NCBI GenBank assembly: GCA_948144175.1
Contig: CANXME010000398.1
Location: 485,501-549,500, forward strand
Length of the DNA stretch: 64,000 nt
Direction of reading: 5' to 3'
From: Closterium sp. NIES-65
Taxonomy: Eukaryota > Streptophyta > Zygnematophyceae > Desmidiales > Closteriaceae
In this document: in pieces, positions 1 to 10,901 of the stretch
How the letters are laid out: the number at the start of each line of letters is the position of its first letter
Position numbering within the stretch: position 1 is the first letter of the stretch
Notes under the pieces: generated by a model
What the model was told of the DNA's origin: nothing
Databases searched by the model: none
Seen by the model: the letters and a program-made list of their open reading frames with translations, nothing else
Translations under genes and position numbers: made by a program

Positions 1-3000
1 CGCATGCCATTGTTGGTCAGTACAAGTGAGCAGGAAAAAAAAACCAGGAACCAGAAACCAGGGTCCAGGAACCAGGAACCAGGGGCGTGTGTGTGTGTGC
101 TATTTTCCTTGAGTGCATGTGCATCAGAAACCCAAGACCAGGTTCTAAATGATGCGACAAGGATTTGAAACCAGAAACCAGGGGCGTGTGGGAAAGGCAG
201 TGCATAGGAGAGGAAGTGGTGGGAAGTGGGAGGGTGGGGATGAGGAGCGGCGCGGGGGCATGCGATTGGTACCAAGATCAAAGGTTGCATGCACCAAAAC
301 ATGGAGGGTTAAGGCGAGGCAGGTGAGGGGGAGAGTGGGGGGGGGGGGGAGAGGAGGAGAGAGAGGAAGGGAGACCTCAGTCACTGATGGGGGGGGAGAG
401 GGCAATCACCATTGGGGTGGAAGACTTCAGTGGTGAATCGCACACGAGGGGGCTTCTCAGGATACTGCTCGCTGAATATGAGTCGCAGCGAGAAGATGCC
501 GCCTGGAGAGGGGTGCGGGAAAGTGGTGGGAGAGAGGGTGGGGTGAGTGAGTGAGTGAATGTGTGTGTGTGTGTGAATGAGTGAGTGTGTGTGTATGTGT
601 GTGTGCGTGAGTGCGAGAGAGAGAGAGAGAGAGATCCCGATCAGGTGAGAGAGGAGAAAATAGGGAAAGCGGGTGGGTGGGTTGGAGAGGGGGGGAGGGG
701 GGAGGTAGAGGCGTGGGAGGGAGGAGCAGCGGGGAGGAGTGCCAAATAATTATGACAGAATTCATCAACCAAACCACAATGCCAGGGTTTTCCAAAAAAA
801 TAAAATGATTCACAACAGCAGCAGCAGCAGCAGAAGGAACACTGCAACACGATTGCTCACCCTCCCAAGGCGACTCGTCTGGGCCGAAAATGGTGGCGCT
901 CCACACAAAGAGATTCTCCTCGCTCTGAGGACTCGCACTGCATCCCTGGTGTGGTACAGTGCAGTGCGGTACAGTGGGGTGTGGAGTGTTGTGGATAGAG
1001 AGGCTGAAACGACCAGGTGGAGAACGCGGAGCAGATTCGCTTGCACTACAATCGTTTGAGCGCCTAAAACATGGTCTCAGAAAATGAAAAAATGTATATT
1101 TTTCTGAAGCATGCGCCTATAACGAGTTTGCTTGCACGCGAAGGAAAGCGTTTGTTAAAGGTTTGAATGACGAGATTCACTGGCAGCACGCCGACACTCA
1201 CGCGGAAAGGCCACGTGTGCACACGTGCAAACACGAATCTGCACACGGAACGCCTACCCACATGACCACATATCGAAACAGAGCGCGCGCTTTCGCGCAC
1301 GCGGACACCCTCCCACGAACGAAACACTGAGGTGCGTAGATACGGGACTTTAGTCTTCAAGCGCCGCAAAAACCGAACGAAGGTTGACAAACCAGAGGGA
1401 AGAGAACAGTTGCAGAAGGCAGATAGACACGCAGGAACGGCGAGAGAACGAGGGAGAAAGGGAAGACGGGGAAAGATGGAGGACGATAGGGAGAGAGGGA
1501 GAGAAAGCGAGCGGCGCGGGAAACAGCGAAGGAGGAAGGAAGGAGGATAGACGGACGGACGAGGAAACGGAGGGATAGGAAGAAAGGAAGGAGGATGAAC
1601 ATTCCGCGACGAACCTCAGGAGCGAGTCAAGATTTACACGCACACAGGGACAATTTTTTTAGTGTCTTAAACATACGAACCTCCGGAGGTTCCTGACGAA
1701 TCGCTTTGAGGTCCGACATAAGTCGGAGCTGCGACGACGACATCATTGCGGCGATGCGACAAGGTGCAAGGCGTGAGAGAGGCGGGGCGCGACAGAGGCG
1801 CGAGGGGACAGCAGCGGGGGATAGTGGCACCCAAAGAGTGGGACGAACAACGAAACTTGTGGCGCGGCCAAGTTGTTTCGAGATGGCTCAGCAATACGCC
1901 ACTACGATGAGAGAAGATCACGCAGACACGCGACGCGACGGAACGACCGACGAGGCAACGTGAGATCTCGTCGTGACTATGTGCAAAAGCGAGGCACGCA
2001 ACTGGAAACCCTAACCGCGATTACCGAGTCCTGACCCAACGACCTAACTAACTAAGAAACCGCGCGAATTAGTCGAAGACAGCGTAGCGGCAAGAAGCAA
2101 TGCTGGGGGGTTTGGAATGAGCCACTTAATCAGCACCCTTGAGTCGGCCTTGAGCGAGAGGAGACGCGTAAAGATAAGCCAGCTGTTGTGATAGTAAGAA
2201 CTGACAGGAAAACCGCAAGCGAAGTCGGTGAAGCGTGTTATGGGAGTGCTGTTCTCTGGAAATACAAGACAGATGTCTGCGGATTTCTGTTTACGTCATG
2301 CTACAAGAAGGAGCTGGGGATTTTCGTTCGGAGAAGAGGTGACGATGACGTAAGGAGAAACCACCCTAAGCTAAACCCAGGAGGAACCCTCAAATCATTG
2401 CAAGCTTCACTCGCAACTCTCGAGAAAGCACGAGGCTGACACGCAGATGTGTCCTCCTTGCTACGCGTGGCATTTATATCTGATTGCCTACCTGACCAGT
2501 TTGCGTCAGCCATGGCGTTTTGAATATGGTGGGAGTTTTGCTTTTATTGACACAGTTCCAGGGCAGTTATCTAAATACCGCAATGAATTAGGTGTGCAGT
2601 GTGTTCTTACCTCTCCAGGGCATCCAAAAATAATTCCTGAAATGTGGGCACAGGGTTGTGGGGAAGGTCAGTCGGTCAGTTCCCTAATAAGCGTGACTCA
2701 AGGTTTGGAAGTTCTACTAAACACGCTATGCTGGTGTTCAGCAAGAAAGCTAGTTCTGTACCAGGGAGCAAATCCTACAAATTAAGATAAATTAATTGAA
2801 TTACCAATCAGATACATTTTTAAAGTAAGATAAGATTTATCATTCTCGTGTTCACAAGAAAAAAGCACATAGACTACATTCCGTTCGGGGGATTACTGGT
2901 ATTATTGCATTTGTAAAAACATTCTCTAGCCACCTCCGACTGCAAAGTAATATAACTGTAAAGGTCGTTTTTGCTCTATTGTCACAGCCTCAACTCTCTT

Positions 3001-3367
3001 CAAGGTTCATCCTTCCACATGGCGCGCGGTCTGTTCCCGCTCAGGGATTGTCATGGACTACCCTTTCTGTCTCCCAATCAGAGTTTGAAGAGAGTTGGAA
3101 GGATGTGTGTCTCCTGCCCTACTGCTGCTGGATCTGCCATTTCTACCTCGCCTTCCTGACTTACCTTCCGCACAACCCAGCATCATAACTTCACACACAT
3201 CTTTTCTCGCTCCTGGCTACACCTGATTTCCAAGGTGTCTGGATTTCTAAGTGTTAGAACGTGCAGCTGTGTGAGTTAAGTCACGTTTCCGGCGTCGAGC
3301 AGTAGCATTCGTATCTTACAACAGCCTCAAGCTGATCCATCCAGTGTTCGCACTGCACTCTTACACC
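1..3367. other. 5' intergenic region, no supported gene
   Basis: I see no convincing gene. The first 200 bases carry dispersed copies of a short CCAGGAACCAG/CCAGAAACCAG motif, and a purine-rich stretch around 300-410 looks like decayed simple repeat. Short open frames at 2188-2439 and 2447-2785 have no recognisable motif and no clear splice partners. The last 150 bases or so are probably 5' UTR and promoter of the gene starting at 3368. Around 1064-1390 and 1706-1963 there are only GC-rich frames open on both strands, typical of chance. Confidence 0.6.
535..640. repeat. (GT)n/(GA)n microsatellite
   Basis: GTGAGT/GTGTGT runs pass into a pure GA run near 617-634. It is a simple sequence repeat with no coding value; frames opened across it on both strands are artefacts. 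Confidence 0.9.
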
Positions 3368-4465
3368 ATGCACAAGCACAATACTCCGGTCAACCGCGCA
3401 GCTGTACCTGTGCTGGTTGGCCTCTGTCTTCTCTTCGTCATGCTTCTGGCTGGCCGTTTCATATTCGTTGATCGCGAATCTTTCAGTTCCAACGAGCTGA
3501 ATCTCGATCTCTCCTCGTCTGCGCCCTCCTCTACATCGGGTTCATTAACCTACGTTCATAAGAACGTTCGTCGCCGGGTTGGAACATACCAAGGCATTGA
3601 AGCTGCTTTCAAGAATCTCGGAATCTTACCGACTGACCTCATTAAGTTTCCAGGGTCATGTGCCAATAGCAGTACCGACCGGATTGGAGGACGCGGACCT
3701 GAGGCAGTTCGGACCCTTGTGCTGGATGAGATCTTTGACGGAGTGAGCCCATTCGAGGATTTCCCATCTGAAGCCGTCCGTCCGCTGCTGAAAAAGCGCA
3801 TGCGCCTCCGCGGTTGGGGATCCAACAATTCTGTTTTTGAAAGGCTTATTCAGGAGGTCCGACCCCACTTGATCATTGAAGTCGGCTCATTCTTAGGCGC
3901 CTCTGCTATCAACATGGCTTCTAAGGCTCAGGAGCTGGGTCTCGATCCCATCACAATTTTATGCCTCGACGACTTCCGCGGTTGGCCCGGCTTCCGCAAC
4001 TCCTTCCGCCAAATAAAGCACGTTAACGGAGACGCTGTGTTGCTGCAGTATTTCATGAAGAATGTTGTTGAAGCTGGTCAGGAGAAGGTGATCCTCCCAC
4101 TGCCGTTTTCCACTGCTCACTCGCTCAAAGCCCTGTGTGACTGGGGCGTTCAGGCAGACTTGGTGGAGGTAGACGCAGGCCATGATTTTCACTCTGCCTG
4201 GTTGGATATTAATCTCGCGTACCGGTTACTGAGGCCAGGAGGGGTTATGTTTGGACACGACTACTTCAGCAAGGCAGACAACTCCGGAGTTCGGAGAGCA
4301 ATCACTCTGTTCGCTACGCTTAGAGGAATGTGGGTGGAGCCTGATGGGGAGCATTGGATTCTGCGGCATGGACCTGCTCCACCTGGTATGGCTACCGCGC
4401 AGGGTGCCAGCGTTTCTGGGACAGAAGCAGATGTAACCAAGGAGGAAGAGGACAATGAAAACTAG
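3368..4465 (+). CDS. Type II membrane protein with Methyltransf_24-like domain
   Basis: Single-exon frame of 365 residues ending in TAG. The frame is open 8 codons further upstream, but the first ATG is at 3368. A short basic N-terminus (about 12 residues) precedes one hydrophobic segment (about residues 13-33) followed by Arg and a Ser-rich stem, the layout of a signal-anchored Golgi or ER enzyme with a luminal catalytic domain. The domain has a motif-I-like EVGSFLGAS (about residue 170), a segment CLDDFRGWPG, an acidic motif DLVEVDAGHDFHSAW (about 265-278) and LRPGGVMFGHDYF (about 288-300). This order matches class I SAM-dependent methyltransferases of the Methyltransf_24 type. The acidic C-terminal tail is unlike the domain. 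Substrate is not predictable; a cell-wall polysaccharide or glycan methyltransferase is a guess from topology. The downstream gene is convergent. Confidence 0.75.
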   Translation: MHKHNTPVNRAAVPVLVGLCLLFVMLLAGRFIFVDRESFSSNELNLDLSSSAPSSTSGSLTYVHKNVRRRVGTYQGIEAAFKNLGILPTDLIKFPGSCANSSTDRIGGRGPEAVRTLVLDEIFDGVSPFEDFPSEAVRPLLKKRMRLRGWGSNNSVFERLIQEVRPHLIIEVGSFLGASAINMASKAQELGLDPITILCLDDFRGWPGFRNSFRQIKHVNGDAVLLQYFMKNVVEAGQEKVILPLPFSTAHSLKALCDWGVQADLVEVDAGHDFHSAWLDINLAYRLLRPGGVMFGHDYFSKADNSGVRRAITLFATLRGMWVEPDGEHWILRHGPAPPGMATAQGASVSGTEADVTKEEEDNEN

Positions 4466-5691
4466 TCGTTTATTACCATCTATTCTAGGCTGAAAGAGGG
4501 CCTCAGATTGGTTTCAGGCTAGGCTGAAAGATCAGAGTTGGTACCAAATTCTATGCTGAAAATCAGAGAAATCAGCCCACTTTATGCCATTTTACACTAC
4601 AAATATAGTAGGGAAATCCTGTTTCTTCCCACAAAATTGCTGGAAAATCAGCCTAGATTCTGAAATGTTGGGAACAAACAATCTTAAGCGCCTCTGTCGT
4701 GTCGAAACACCAAGGCACAAGCGAAGCAGAGCATATCGAGGCACCAACGAGTCAACCCTCGGAGGTTGATGTAACCGCTGGAGGTTACGCGAAAGTCAAA
4801 GGTCAGTGACCTTTGACCTGACAAATGCAGCGCGCCAGCAAGGACACACATTGAGCAGTTGCCCGAGTCGCACTGTATCGAACCGCTACAGCAACAGTTA
4901 AGTAGTTATAACTATGTCTCTTCATGTTCTCTGTATTCATATATATAACTTTGTATCTCTTTGCTTTAATCAACTTACTTTGCCCTCACATACCAGCGCA
5001 AGGTGGTTCAACGACTTCACTTAAACGCTTCCCCTACAACATCACTTAACTCAGACTTCAACCCTACTAAAGATCCTAGAGGGCACTCAGCCCAACATGA
5101 AAAAGGTCTGAAATCTCAAACTTTTTTTACCTAAATCAGCCTTTTTTCGCTGACTTCTGAGGCCAGATCTTCCACTCATCCACACAGCTATTGTGACTTC
5201 CAAAAAAGTCAAAGCTTGACCTTATCAATCTTGTTCAAGACTTGAATATCCAGGCGATAACTGGGTTCAAGAAATTACCGGCTTGAATATCCAGGCGATA
5301 ATTGGGGCTAGCCAATGTGCCATATTGTCGCTGTGGACTCCCTATGTGAGCTATAAATGAATCGCCTATGTTTATTACAAGATGCAAAGAAGGCCTTGCA
5401 AGCAACTTTGCAGGGTGTTATTGTTCACCCAGCCCTTATGATTCGATGTTTATAGCCCCCTAACAGCACAGGTCCGATGAACAGAAACATCGCTTAGACT
5501 TGAGATTCCTCTAAAGCTGCATAGATACTAAACGGGAATACACAATGTGCCATATCGTCACTACCATGATTCGCGCTACGTGAGCTTCCTATGTAAAGAA
5601 CCAAGCCGTATGGGCAGTGTTCGTAGTCACCCTGCCTAGTTAGAGCCAAAGAATGTGTGCACACTGTCGCCAATAAATAGAAAAATGCAGC
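4466..5691. other. Intergenic region with short direct repeats
   Basis: No coding frame is supported. A motif GCTGAAA recurs at 4489-4560. A 17-base motif GAATATCCAGGCGATAA occurs twice about 50 bases apart (near 5243 and 5283), and a longer diverged segment starting CAATGTGCCATAT occurs near 5314 and 5544, so this looks like a decayed tandem duplication. Part of the interval must hold the 3' UTRs of the two convergent flanking genes. Confidence 0.6.
4795..4817. repeat. 23-bp near-perfect palindrome
   Basis: Two 11-base arms, GTCAAAGGTCA and TGACCTTTGAC, flank one central G. This is a perfect inverted repeat apart from the centre base. It could be a binding site for a dimeric protein or the remnant of a mobile element; nothing else in the sequence decides. 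Confidence 0.8.
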
Positions 5692-6603
5692 TTAAGCAGT
5701 GACAATCTTGAAAGCCACGCAACGCCGTTTCTGCAGGAGAAGGAAGAGAAGACGTTTAGACCACACAGAAGGAACAACAAGGTCATGAGAAGCTAACAGA
5801 AGATGTGTATTACGAACCTGGGGAAACTCAGCGTTGTTGTCGTTGGGGTTGATCCACACAGACGCGTTCTGAGTCTTGGCCTTGAGGATCTTAATCTTAG
5901 CGGAATCAACTCCCATCTGGATGCACTGGTTGCTCAACTGCCTCAGCTTCCACTTAGGAATGGGACGGATGCCCAGACGGTCCGAGCGGTTAATGTACTT
6001 CTCGTATGACTTCTTACCGCCACGGGGACGGAAGAAGAAGTAGTTGTCGCAAAAGACCTTCTTCTGCTCACACGATAAGGTGGAATTTCAAGGGCGCGTT
6101 AGCATCTTCTTGGTCGGAACAAACGTTGAAAAGACTGAAAGTTTCTCAACTTACCTGGCCTACAACTTTGCACGTCGAGTTTCCGAGTGTAGTAGCTGTC
6201 TCGACGAAAAGGGACTGACCCCTGAAAGCAGAAAAGATGGCGTTCGATGGGGTTAAGATTCATCTTTTAATGCGAAGAGGAAGTGAAAATGTTTATGCTT
6301 GATGGAATTTGAAAGTAGGGAGAAATACGTACTTCCAGCGAAGGCCGGTGGTGACCACCTTCTCATCTCGCACAGACTTGAGCTTCAAGACGGGAACGGC
6401 CTTGTCATAGCCGTAGAAGTAGAAGTCGCATGACTGCAGTGGACTGGCGCATTGAGCAGACGCACAGATGGCCCAGCATCCTGAAACACAAATTCGTCAG
6501 TGAAGTCAAACACGGGGGACATGAAAGCTTACACAGCGTTTGAAGGGCTAGGAATGAGAGACTCACCGATGGCCGCAAGGGCCAGAAAGAGAGCCCTAGA
6601 CAT
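5692..6603 (-). CDS. Small secreted Cys-containing glycoprotein, family not recognised
   Basis: Five exons on the minus strand, all with GT-AG junctions that join in frame: 6603-6567, 6480-6333, 6221-6155, 6063-5818, 5730-5692 (TAA stop). The product is 178 residues. It begins MSRALFLALAAIGCWAICAS, a clear signal peptide probably cleaved near residue 22, leaving about 156 residues. The mature part has six cysteines (an even number, fitting three disulfides), three N-glycosylation sequons (NST, NRS, NAS) and a basic, aromatic-rich middle (VFCDNYFFFRPRGGKK). There is no membrane segment after the signal, so it should be secreted or wall-associated. I do not recognise the family. If the organism is Closterium, small secreted glycoprotein pheromones are known there (PR-IP inducer), and the size class is similar; this is only a hypothesis. 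The exon structure makes the gene call firm even without homology. Confidence 0.8.
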
Positions 6604-7628
6604 GGTGATGGTCAGAGAACTTGAACAGACGCGAATTAGGAGGTATTGGTTGGGGATGGTTGTTTGTGGGAGGTAGCTGCAATGATATGGTCAGATTCTC
6701 AATGCTGGGATGCTTTATGGATTGTTGAGAGAGCCCGAGCTGACCTGCTGCTTGATCGTTTTGGCGCAAAGGTTGAATCAGGTCGCGGGAAATGCGACGC
6801 GGTGACGCTGGTTGAAGCAGTTCGCTTGCTTTTGCTGTTGTTACCCCGCCAAATCTAGTTTTTTTTGCGGTCTGGTTCAGAAGTAAAACCTTTCTATGTT
6901 TGGCGTCCTTGTGAGGTTGTTTCAATCACTCCGAAAGCATTGTCAACTTCCCCTGACGTGTTCACACGAACGAAAAAGGAGCAATTGAAGGCACACATGC
7001 ACACCGTGTGGACATGCTTTCAAGGAACTCCTAAATTTCAGACTTGGATTGTATGCACGTGCACCGAACAGCCACACACGGAAAATAAACATTCCGCAGG
7101 ATCTGGTTTCTGGTTCAAGCCAATCCCACAGCCTTGTTTCCGGCCTTGTGCGCCAGACACGGAAAAACGCATTGTCTGTTCACTCCCAGGGGCTGACCGA
7201 CCCACCACTACCCAAGTTTCGCGCAGCGCCACGGGGTTACACTCCCGCCACTTCGCCAATGCGTTTCGGTTCTGAGTTGCGCGCTCGCGTTGGCGGTGTG
7301 CCAGTTTGATTGCAAGGTGGAACCGTTTGGCGAGGTGGTGTGCGCAGTTTGCCGCCAGATCTTTCGCAAGGCGAATAGCTTCTGCGCACCCAACTGGCGA
7401 GCCAGAGGTCTCCCAAACGGGATCATTCAGCAATTAGCATAAGAAGTGATCAAATTGTAAAAAATACAGACCATATGAAACATGACGTCAACAATTGAAC
7501 AGTATTACTTTTGTGAAATCAACCCTCAACCATTATAATCTTACAATATGATTTGAAACTAGCTCTGAACACATACAAGAATACACAATTTTCAGAGACC
7601 TGCGGCAACTACGTACAACAATTCTCAC
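6604..7628. other. Intergenic region, promoter of the secreted-protein gene
   Basis: The first 250 bases or so are the likely promoter and 5' UTR of the minus-strand gene ending upstream of 6603. No supported coding frame; frames at 6865-7275 and 7038-7433 on opposite strands overlap each other and show no motif. 7450-7600 is AT-richer and probably contains the 3' UTR of the next minus-strand gene. Confidence 0.5.
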
Positions 7629-10600
7629 TTACCATGCCTTCCTGCCTGCAAACACAGTTGCTAACCAAAGACACGACACAGCGGCTACCCCGCCAGCAGC
7701 ACCAAAACATAGAGGAACAGCCCACGTGTCGTTGCTTCTCCTTCCAGCCAAAGCATCCCCTTCCATTCCTCCACGAAAGCCTAGACCTCCCACTCTCACA
7801 CGACGACCCAACACCCCGGCTACTCGAGACGATGACATGTTCACAGAAACCACAGCGGAAGATCCGGAAGCAGGGACGAAGTCAGATGCAGGAGCCGCCA
7901 AAGCAGCAGCAGCAGCAGCAGCAGCCGCGGCAAGGGTTCGAGGGCTGTCACCCTGAACTCGAGCGTGCTCATTGCCGGGGGGCGGAGAGATTACGCACTG
8001 CAGGCCTCGACAAGAACGCTCCTTTTCATTTGACGAAACTCCGACCGCGTTAGAACAGCCAGGCGCTTTGCCCTCCAAATCTTTCAGAAACCTCTCCTCC
8101 TTTCCCTTGCATTGCATGCCAGTTCCTGCCAATGAAATCAGATCTGAACCTCCTCCCAACTGGTGTAACTCCCCAGGGGCTCCTTCCATCACACTGCTGC
8201 TGCTGCTGCCACCAACGCCGCCGCTGCTGCCACCGCTGCTGGCGCCAATGCTGCTTGATTCATTCTTCATGCTGTTACCCGTGATGCTGTTGCTGCACCC
8301 GTTTTTCTGATTCCCTTCTCCTTCCCACCATGCACCTTCTCCACTGCAGTCACTACCATCTCTGCTCCTACCGTTGTCGCTGCTGTCACTACGATTGCCA
8401 CTGCCACTGCCACTGCCACTGTCACTTGCACTACCAATGCTACTGCTACTGGTACTATTCCCAAAACAGCCAACCGAATTCTGCAGGTGCTTCCCATCCC
8501 TCCCCTCTCCACACCCACCGCTCTTCCCTTCCCCTTCTTCCCTCCTCCAGCTCTCCACCACAGCACCATGCACACTCTCTCCCACCACCCCACCACCTCC
8601 CCAATCGCTGTTCCCCTCACCACCCCGAATGAGAGTACCAGGCGTCACAGTAACAGGTGTGACAGAAGAGGGAGTGAGGAGGTTAGCGGCAGGGGTGGTG
8701 GTGGCTAGCAAGGTGTCTCTGACGAGCAGGAGTTGCAGCAGCTGCTGGTGCTGCAGCAGCATTGAGTAAACGGCTGATACTGGTAGCTCCACAGCAGACG
8801 CAGCAGCAGCAGCAGAAGAAGCAGCGGCTGCAGCAGCAGAAGCAGCGGCAGCAGAAGAAGCAGCAGATGCAGCAGCAGCAGGGTCTGCAACCAAAGAACC
8901 ACCAGCAGGCCCAGCAGTAGCGCCAGCAGGGGAGGAGAGAGTACAGGTGCTAGGGTGAGATGGGAGGGAGTGAGGCAGGGCCGTTGTGTCAGGTTGTAGC
9001 ACACACAGAGCGCCTTGGTTTGCTTCTCTCTGCTCATGCTGCACTCGCCGCAGGTCTTTATGCTGCAGCTGGTGCTGCTGCTGGTGAAACTGGCCGTGCA
9101 GCTCCTGCTGCTGCTGCTGCTGCTGCTGCCGTAACCTCTCCCTCACATGCACCGGAGTGCATGGCACAGAACCGGCAGTAGAGGCTACTGCAGCACAGCC
9201 CGCACCAGCAGCTGAGCCCGGGGTGTTGCAGAACAGAGCAGCGCACTGAGAACATGCACACGAAGAGACAGGGCTGATGGGAGCCGTGGCGAAAGCAGAG
9301 CCATGTGAGCCATGTGTGGCGTGTGTGGCATGTGAAGCGTGGGAGGCATGGGAGGTATGGGAGGCATGGGAGGCATGGGAGGCATGAGAACCATGAGAGC
9401 AGATGGAGGATACGGAGCAAAGTGGCGGCGGGGCGAGAGGAGGGCAGATGAGGCACCGGGTGCAGGAACCATGGTAAGGTACATGGTGCCGAGGCTGCAG
9501 ACCAGATCCGTCATATTGAGGCTGAGACTCGTCCTGATACTGTGACTCAATTAAAGCTTCACACTGCTGGTGACAATGGTGCTGATTCTCTTGCTGGTGC
9601 TGCTGCTTCCGGTGCTGACGCTGGTGGTACTGCCTGGAGGTGTCATCATGGCTATGTAGCCGTGGTGAATCCACGTAACTCCCTCCTCCGGGCGTCATAC
9701 AGCTTTCAGAACCCTGCAGCGCATCATGCCAGGGGCCATGGCTGAAGGTCCTGGTTAGACTCGGTGTCTCTCGCCTCTCCTGCCTGCCTCTGATGCAGCG
9801 GCTGCTGCTGGCGAAGCTGCTGTTGCTGATGCTGCTGCTGGACCGAGCCAGGCAATGCCCCCGCTGGCTCGGCACAGGCTGGTTCGGAAAGAGCTGGTTC
9901 GGCAGGAGGTGGTTTGGAAGTTGGCTCGGGAAGTGTGGCGTCTGCTTACCGCAGTGATCGTCCTGCGAAGTAAGTTCACCTGCCTCCCAGTAACCGCCTC
10001 TGCTGGAATTGTCCCAACGCTGCCAATCATGCCAATCACGTGAACCATGGCGTGCCACGCGCTTCCCCCTACTCTCACTCTCGCACCAGAGCTTCTGTTC
10101 TTCACTCTGCTCCCAGCAAGTAGGATTCCCGCAATGAGTCCCGCAAGCCTTCTCCCTCACGCCACGACAAGCAACGCCATCCCGGATACGGAAACCCCTC
10201 TCATCTCCGCACCCGTGGTACCCGCACACGACCTCCTTCTGTTCCCCGTCCTCCTCCCTCCACTCCTCCCCACCGCCGGCGCCGCCGTCACCTCCGCCAC
10301 CGCCGCAAATAGTCCCCTCTCTCCGCCGCGTTCGTGTTCCCGCGGGGAGCGCCATCCCGCTGCTGTCTTCCGCGCCGTTGCCAGTTCTACTCCCCACCAC
10401 GAACTGCGCGGAGATACCATCCGCCGCCTGCGCTTCGTCCTCACTCTCCGCGTCTTCCGCCCTCTCCTGCTCTTCCAGCTCCCGCTCCTCCTCTGCTTCC
10501 TCCACTCGCGCCGCTAGGCTCTCCATCTGCTCGTCGCGCGCCGCGAGCGCCTCTCTCAGCAGCGCCACCTCGTCTTTCAGAGACCGCTTCTCGCGCTCCG

Positions 10601-10901
10601 CCGTTGTCGCGCGGTGCCGCAGCGCTGCGATGGACTGATGCTGCTGCTCGACTACCGACACGAGCGACTCGTTCTCATCTTGAAGAGCCCGCGCTACTAC
10701 TGGAGGAGAGTCCGTTAGAAAGGGATCCGTTAACGGAGTGTCCATATCGAGGTCGGTGATGCCGATAGCTGAAGTAGAAAAACCAGTGGAATCATCTTCA
10801 GCGGGATTTGCGGCGACAAATGCGGCTGACGGAAACGAAGAGGTTTCGCCATCCACGCCATGGAGCCACTCTGCGCGTCCCGAAGGAGAAGTCGTCTCCA
10901 T
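7629..10901 (-). CDS. Coiled-coil, low-complexity, C-terminally anchored protein
   Basis: One open frame of 1090 residues from the first ATG (10901, context CCTTATGGAG). The frame opens 15 codons earlier, but only from a GTG. N-terminal about 70-150 is a Glu/Arg/Leu heptad-rich coiled coil (DENESLVSVVEQQHQSIAAL, then a run of charged residues). The middle is low complexity: Gly, His, Gln, Ser and Ala tracts, including about twelve consecutive triplets of the type Ser/Thr-His-Ala/Gly (9300-9405) and poly-Ala and poly-Gln encoded by CAG/CTG runs. The last 30 residues hold one hydrophobic segment (AVPLCFGAAGGVAAVSCLWL) followed by a short tail AGRKAW, so the protein is probably tail-anchored with the coiled coil in the cytosol. 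No family recognised; a tether or scaffold on an organelle membrane is an inference. Introns inside this long frame cannot be ruled out because the middle has no conserved sequence to check against. Confidence 0.62.
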   Translation of the reverse strand: METTSPSGRAEWLHGVDGETSSFPSAAFVAANPAEDDSTGFSTSAIGITDLDMDTPLTDPFLTDSPPVVARALQDENESLVSVVEQQHQSIAALRHRATTAEREKRSLKDEVALLREALAARDEQMESLAARVEEAEEERELEEQERAEDAESEDEAQAADGISAQFVVGSRTGNGAEDSSGMALPAGTRTRRREGTICGGGGGDGGAGGGEEWREEDGEQKEVVCGYHGCGDERGFRIRDGVACRGVREKACGTHCGNPTCWEQSEEQKLWCESESRGKRVARHGSRDWHDWQRWDNSSRGGYWEAGELTSQDDHCGKQTPHFPSQLPNHLLPNQLFPNQPVPSQRGHCLARSSSSISNSSFASSSRCIRGRQERRETPSLTRTFSHGPWHDALQGSESCMTPGGGSYVDSPRLHSHDDTSRQYHQRQHRKQQHQQENQHHCHQQCEALIESQYQDESQPQYDGSGLQPRHHVPYHGSCTRCLICPPLAPPPLCSVSSICSHGSHASHASHASHTSHASHASHATHATHGSHGSAFATAPISPVSSCACSQCAALFCNTPGSAAGAGCAAVASTAGSVPCTPVHVRERLRQQQQQQQQELHGQFHQQQHQLQHKDLRRVQHEQREANQGALCVLQPDTTALPHSLPSHPSTCTLSSPAGATAGPAGGSLVADPAAAASAASSAAAASAAAAAASSAAAAASAVELPVSAVYSMLLQHQQLLQLLLVRDTLLATTTPAANLLTPSSVTPVTVTPGTLIRGGEGNSDWGGGGVVGESVHGAVVESWRREEGEGKSGGCGEGRDGKHLQNSVGCFGNSTSSSSIGSASDSGSGSGSGNRSDSSDNGRSRDGSDCSGEGAWWEGEGNQKNGCSNSITGNSMKNESSSIGASSGGSSGGVGGSSSSSVMEGAPGELHQLGGGSDLISLAGTGMQCKGKEERFLKDLEGKAPGCSNAVGVSSNEKERSCRGLQCVISPPPGNEHARVQGDSPRTLAAAAAAAAAALAAPASDFVPASGSSAVVSVNMSSSRVAGVLGRRVRVGGLGFRGGMEGDALAGRRSNDTWAVPLCFGAAGGVAAVSCLWLATVFAGRKAW
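9300..9405 (-). repeat. Tandem codon repeat giving (Ser/Thr)-His-(Ala/Gly)n
   Basis: A 9-base-scale repeat of GGAGGCATG/GGAGGTATG type on the plus strand gives alternating His every third residue on the minus strand. It lies in frame inside the 1090-residue protein. Evenly spaced His could bind divalent metal, but it may be only replication slippage. Confidence 0.8.

Noticed and set aside
4769..5041. Possible solo LTR starting TGATGTAACC
   Set aside because: The ends do not pair as LTR termini and no target-site duplication was found.
8267..8623. Frames overlapping the 1090-residue gene on both strands
   Set aside because: Shadow frames created by codon repeats in the main gene.
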